A DNA stretch of 34,744 bases, taken from positions 1 through 34,744 of the forward strand of contig NZ_JACSPT010000025.1 of the NCBI RefSeq assembly GCF_014837015.1. The letters are read 5' to 3'. The position numbers and the translations under genes are program-made. The notes below the pieces were generated by a model. The model did not search any database and was not told where the DNA came from. It saw nothing but the letters and a program-made list of their open reading frames with translations. Origin of the DNA: Acinetobacter pecorum. GTDB taxonomy: Bacteria; Pseudomonadota; Gammaproteobacteria; Pseudomonadales; Moraxellaceae. Of the stretch, positions 34,062-34,744 are shown piece after piece (the first letter of the stretch is position 1; each line of letters starts with the position of its first letter).

Positions 34062-34479
34062 TGGCAAGAAGAAAGCGCATACTTTCAAAGTTCAAGCCAT
34101 CATGCATTATAAAACTCAACAAATTCTGAGTTTATGCACCAGTCGTGGTGCTGTACATGATTTCGAACTCTTCAAACGTAACTTGAATCAGATTCCTGCA
34201 GATGCCTTCATCCTTGCAGATAAAGGCTATCAAGGGATTTATGCCGTATATCCAAATAGTCTATTGCCATTAAAAGCAAAGAAGTGCTGCAAACTAGATC
34301 CAGAGCTGAAGATTTATAATAAGGAAATCAATAAAAGAAGAATTGGCATTGAGCATGTATTTGGCAGTTTGAAAACTTTCAAAATCCTTGCAGAACGTTA
34401 TAGAAACAGAGGAAAAAGACTTGGTTTGAGATTCAATTTAATCGCTGGAATCTACAATTTAGAACTGTGTAAAAAATGA
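34042..34479 (+). CDS. IS5-family transposase, C-terminal part (orfB)
   Basis: The frame is open from the A7 run. The first in-frame ATG is at 34102 (MHYKTQQILSL, 125 aa), but the homologous sequence begins upstream with SYSGKKKAHTFKVQAI. It holds the remaining catalytic residues: the second Asp in FILADKGYQGI and the Glu in RRIGIEHVFGSLKTFK. There is no ribosome site ahead of ATG 34102, so expression probably depends on frameshifting from orfA. Confidence 0.75.
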   Translation, partial: KQKKSYSGKKKAHTFKVQAIMHYKTQQILSLCTSRGAVHDFELFKRNLNQIPADAFILADKGYQGIYAVYPNSLLPLKAKKCCKLDPELKIYNKEINKRRIGIEHVFGSLKTFKILAERYRNRGKRLGLRFNLIAGIYNLELCKK

Positions 34480-34494
34480 TTTATGAAAGAGGTC
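34477..34494 (-). repeat. Right inverted repeat of the IS5-family element
   Basis: Read on the minus strand it is GACCTCTTTCATAAATCA, differing from the left end at one position. The transposase stop codon overlaps its inner border. Confidence 0.88.
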
Positions 34495-34644
34495 TATAGA
34501 AATCGATGAAATCATCATTTCCGAAAAAATAATGACAAAAGTTAATCATAGTTCATTATCGGACGCTAATATTAAAATGTTTCTAACAACCAAAGTTGTA
34601 CGACCAACTAACCTATACGAATATATCTGAATAGCCACCGATTT

Positions 34645-34744
34645 TGTAGACACCTTTTAGTTAGATATGGACTGCCACCACTCTCCTAGACAAATATCGT
34701 CTATTCTTTTTGCACAGGAGAAAACATTATGAGTGGACAACGAT
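34645..34744 (+). mobile_element. Probable left end of a second insertion sequence (IS3-like), cut by the window
   Basis: TGTAGACACC at 34645 could be the start of a terminal repeat. After about 80 nt an AGGAG ribosome site stands 8 nt before ATG 34729, which begins MSGQR. From memory this is how OrfA of several IS3-family elements starts. Only five codons are in the window, so family and left boundary are tentative. Confidence 0.35.
34729..34744 (+). CDS. Start of a reading frame, probable IS3-family OrfA (partial)
   Basis: Five codons (MSGQR) follow a strong AGGAG ribosome site and are cut off by the window end. The assignment to an IS3-type transposase OrfA rests on resemblance of the start and on the neighbouring IS-rich context, so it is weak. 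Confidence 0.35.

Larger units (their letters stand above)
33581..34494 (+). mobile_element. IS5-family insertion sequence (IS427-like), 914 bp
   Basis: The ends are 18-bp imperfect inverted repeats: GATCTCTTTCATAAATCA at 33581-33598 and the complement of GACCTCTTTCATAAATCA at 34477-34494 (one mismatch). The target duplication is TA (33579-33580 and 34495-34496), as usual for the IS427 group. Two plus-strand reading frames together encode a DDE transposase with an HTH of the Tnp_4 type. The host gene reads through once the element is removed, so both ends are firmly placed. The transposase frames are offset (see the two entries). Confidence 0.88.
33307..34630 (+). pseudogene. Unknown 135-codon gene split by an IS5-family insertion
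   Basis: The visible 5' part (33307-33580) encodes 91 codons plus one base, beginning MITNLFNRPSEEIQYMGTLY. Its current stop at 33592-33594 lies within the left end of the IS. If the element and one TA duplicate (33581-34496) are removed, base 33580 joins 34497 and the frame continues without a stop for 43 more codons. It ends NLYEYI, stop at 34628-34630. The restored 135-aa protein is soluble, with no signal peptide. Its GYQGEGPKGLASSLQLLL segment looks like the conserved core. I do not recognise the family. A small nuclease-, immunity- or regulator-type accessory protein cannot be told apart from sequence alone. Confidence 0.8.

Overview
The window is chromosomal DNA of a gammaproteobacterium, very probably an Acinetobacter. 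The LpxA, BamA, PyrH, PrmA and Fis sequences have an Acinetobacter character, the base composition is moderately AT-rich, and recA, recX, ntrB-ntrC, mnmG, prmA, fis, purH and purD form the kind of loosely packed housekeeping backbone seen in that genus. Species cannot be fixed from the sequence alone.

Layout. (1) 1-390: a small unrecognised minus-strand gene followed by two intrinsic terminators. (2) 390-1060: a gene-poor stretch with a long AT-rich inverted repeat and a 17-bp direct repeat. (3) 1061-4066: a HAD nucleotidase and Hsp15 (yrfG-hslR), then recA-recX with a terminator between them. (4) 4270-4384: SRP 4.5S RNA (ffs) on the minus strand with a strong promoter. (5) 4668-5465: a CpoB/YbgF-type periplasmic protein, convergent with the next block. 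(6) 17974 down to 5525, all minus strand: rimO-pyrH-frr-uppS-cdsA-dxr-rseP-bamA-skp-lpxD-fabZ-lpxA. This is the conserved translation, isoprenoid, phospholipid and outer-membrane biogenesis cluster, mostly with 0-7 nt gaps. (7) 18220-20893: ntrB-ntrC behind a clear sigma54 promoter with candidate NtrC enhancer sites. (8) 20942-22609: a small putative zinc-binding protein and an aromatic-acid-type MFS transporter. (9) 22925-24805: mnmG. (10) 25059-27525: a small exported protein with a duplicated two-cysteine module, then two tandem bile-acid/sodium-symporter-family paralogues. (11) 27659-33220: prmA, a zinc-ribbon/DUF3426 membrane protein, fis, purH and purD. (12) 33307-34744: an accessory spot. 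A 135-codon gene of unknown function is split by a 914-bp IS5-family element, and the start of a probable second IS (IS3-like) lies at the window edge.

How the genes work together. The large minus-strand cluster couples ribosome recycling and UMP supply to undecaprenyl and isoprenoid synthesis, CDP-diacylglycerol, lipid A acylation and outer-membrane protein assembly. NtrB/NtrC is the nitrogen-limitation two-component system and appears to control its own transcription. PurH and PurD are de novo purine synthesis enzymes, each in its own transcription unit.

The most interesting unexplained structures are three. The roughly 300-nt leader before fis is strongly structured and ends in a terminator-like hairpin only 13 nt upstream of the start codon. 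The ntrBC control region carries a near-consensus sigma54 promoter. The unknown gene downstream of purD has an open reading frame that is restored exactly when the IS and one copy of its TA target duplication are removed in silico. No tRNA, rRNA, CRISPR array or prophage was seen.
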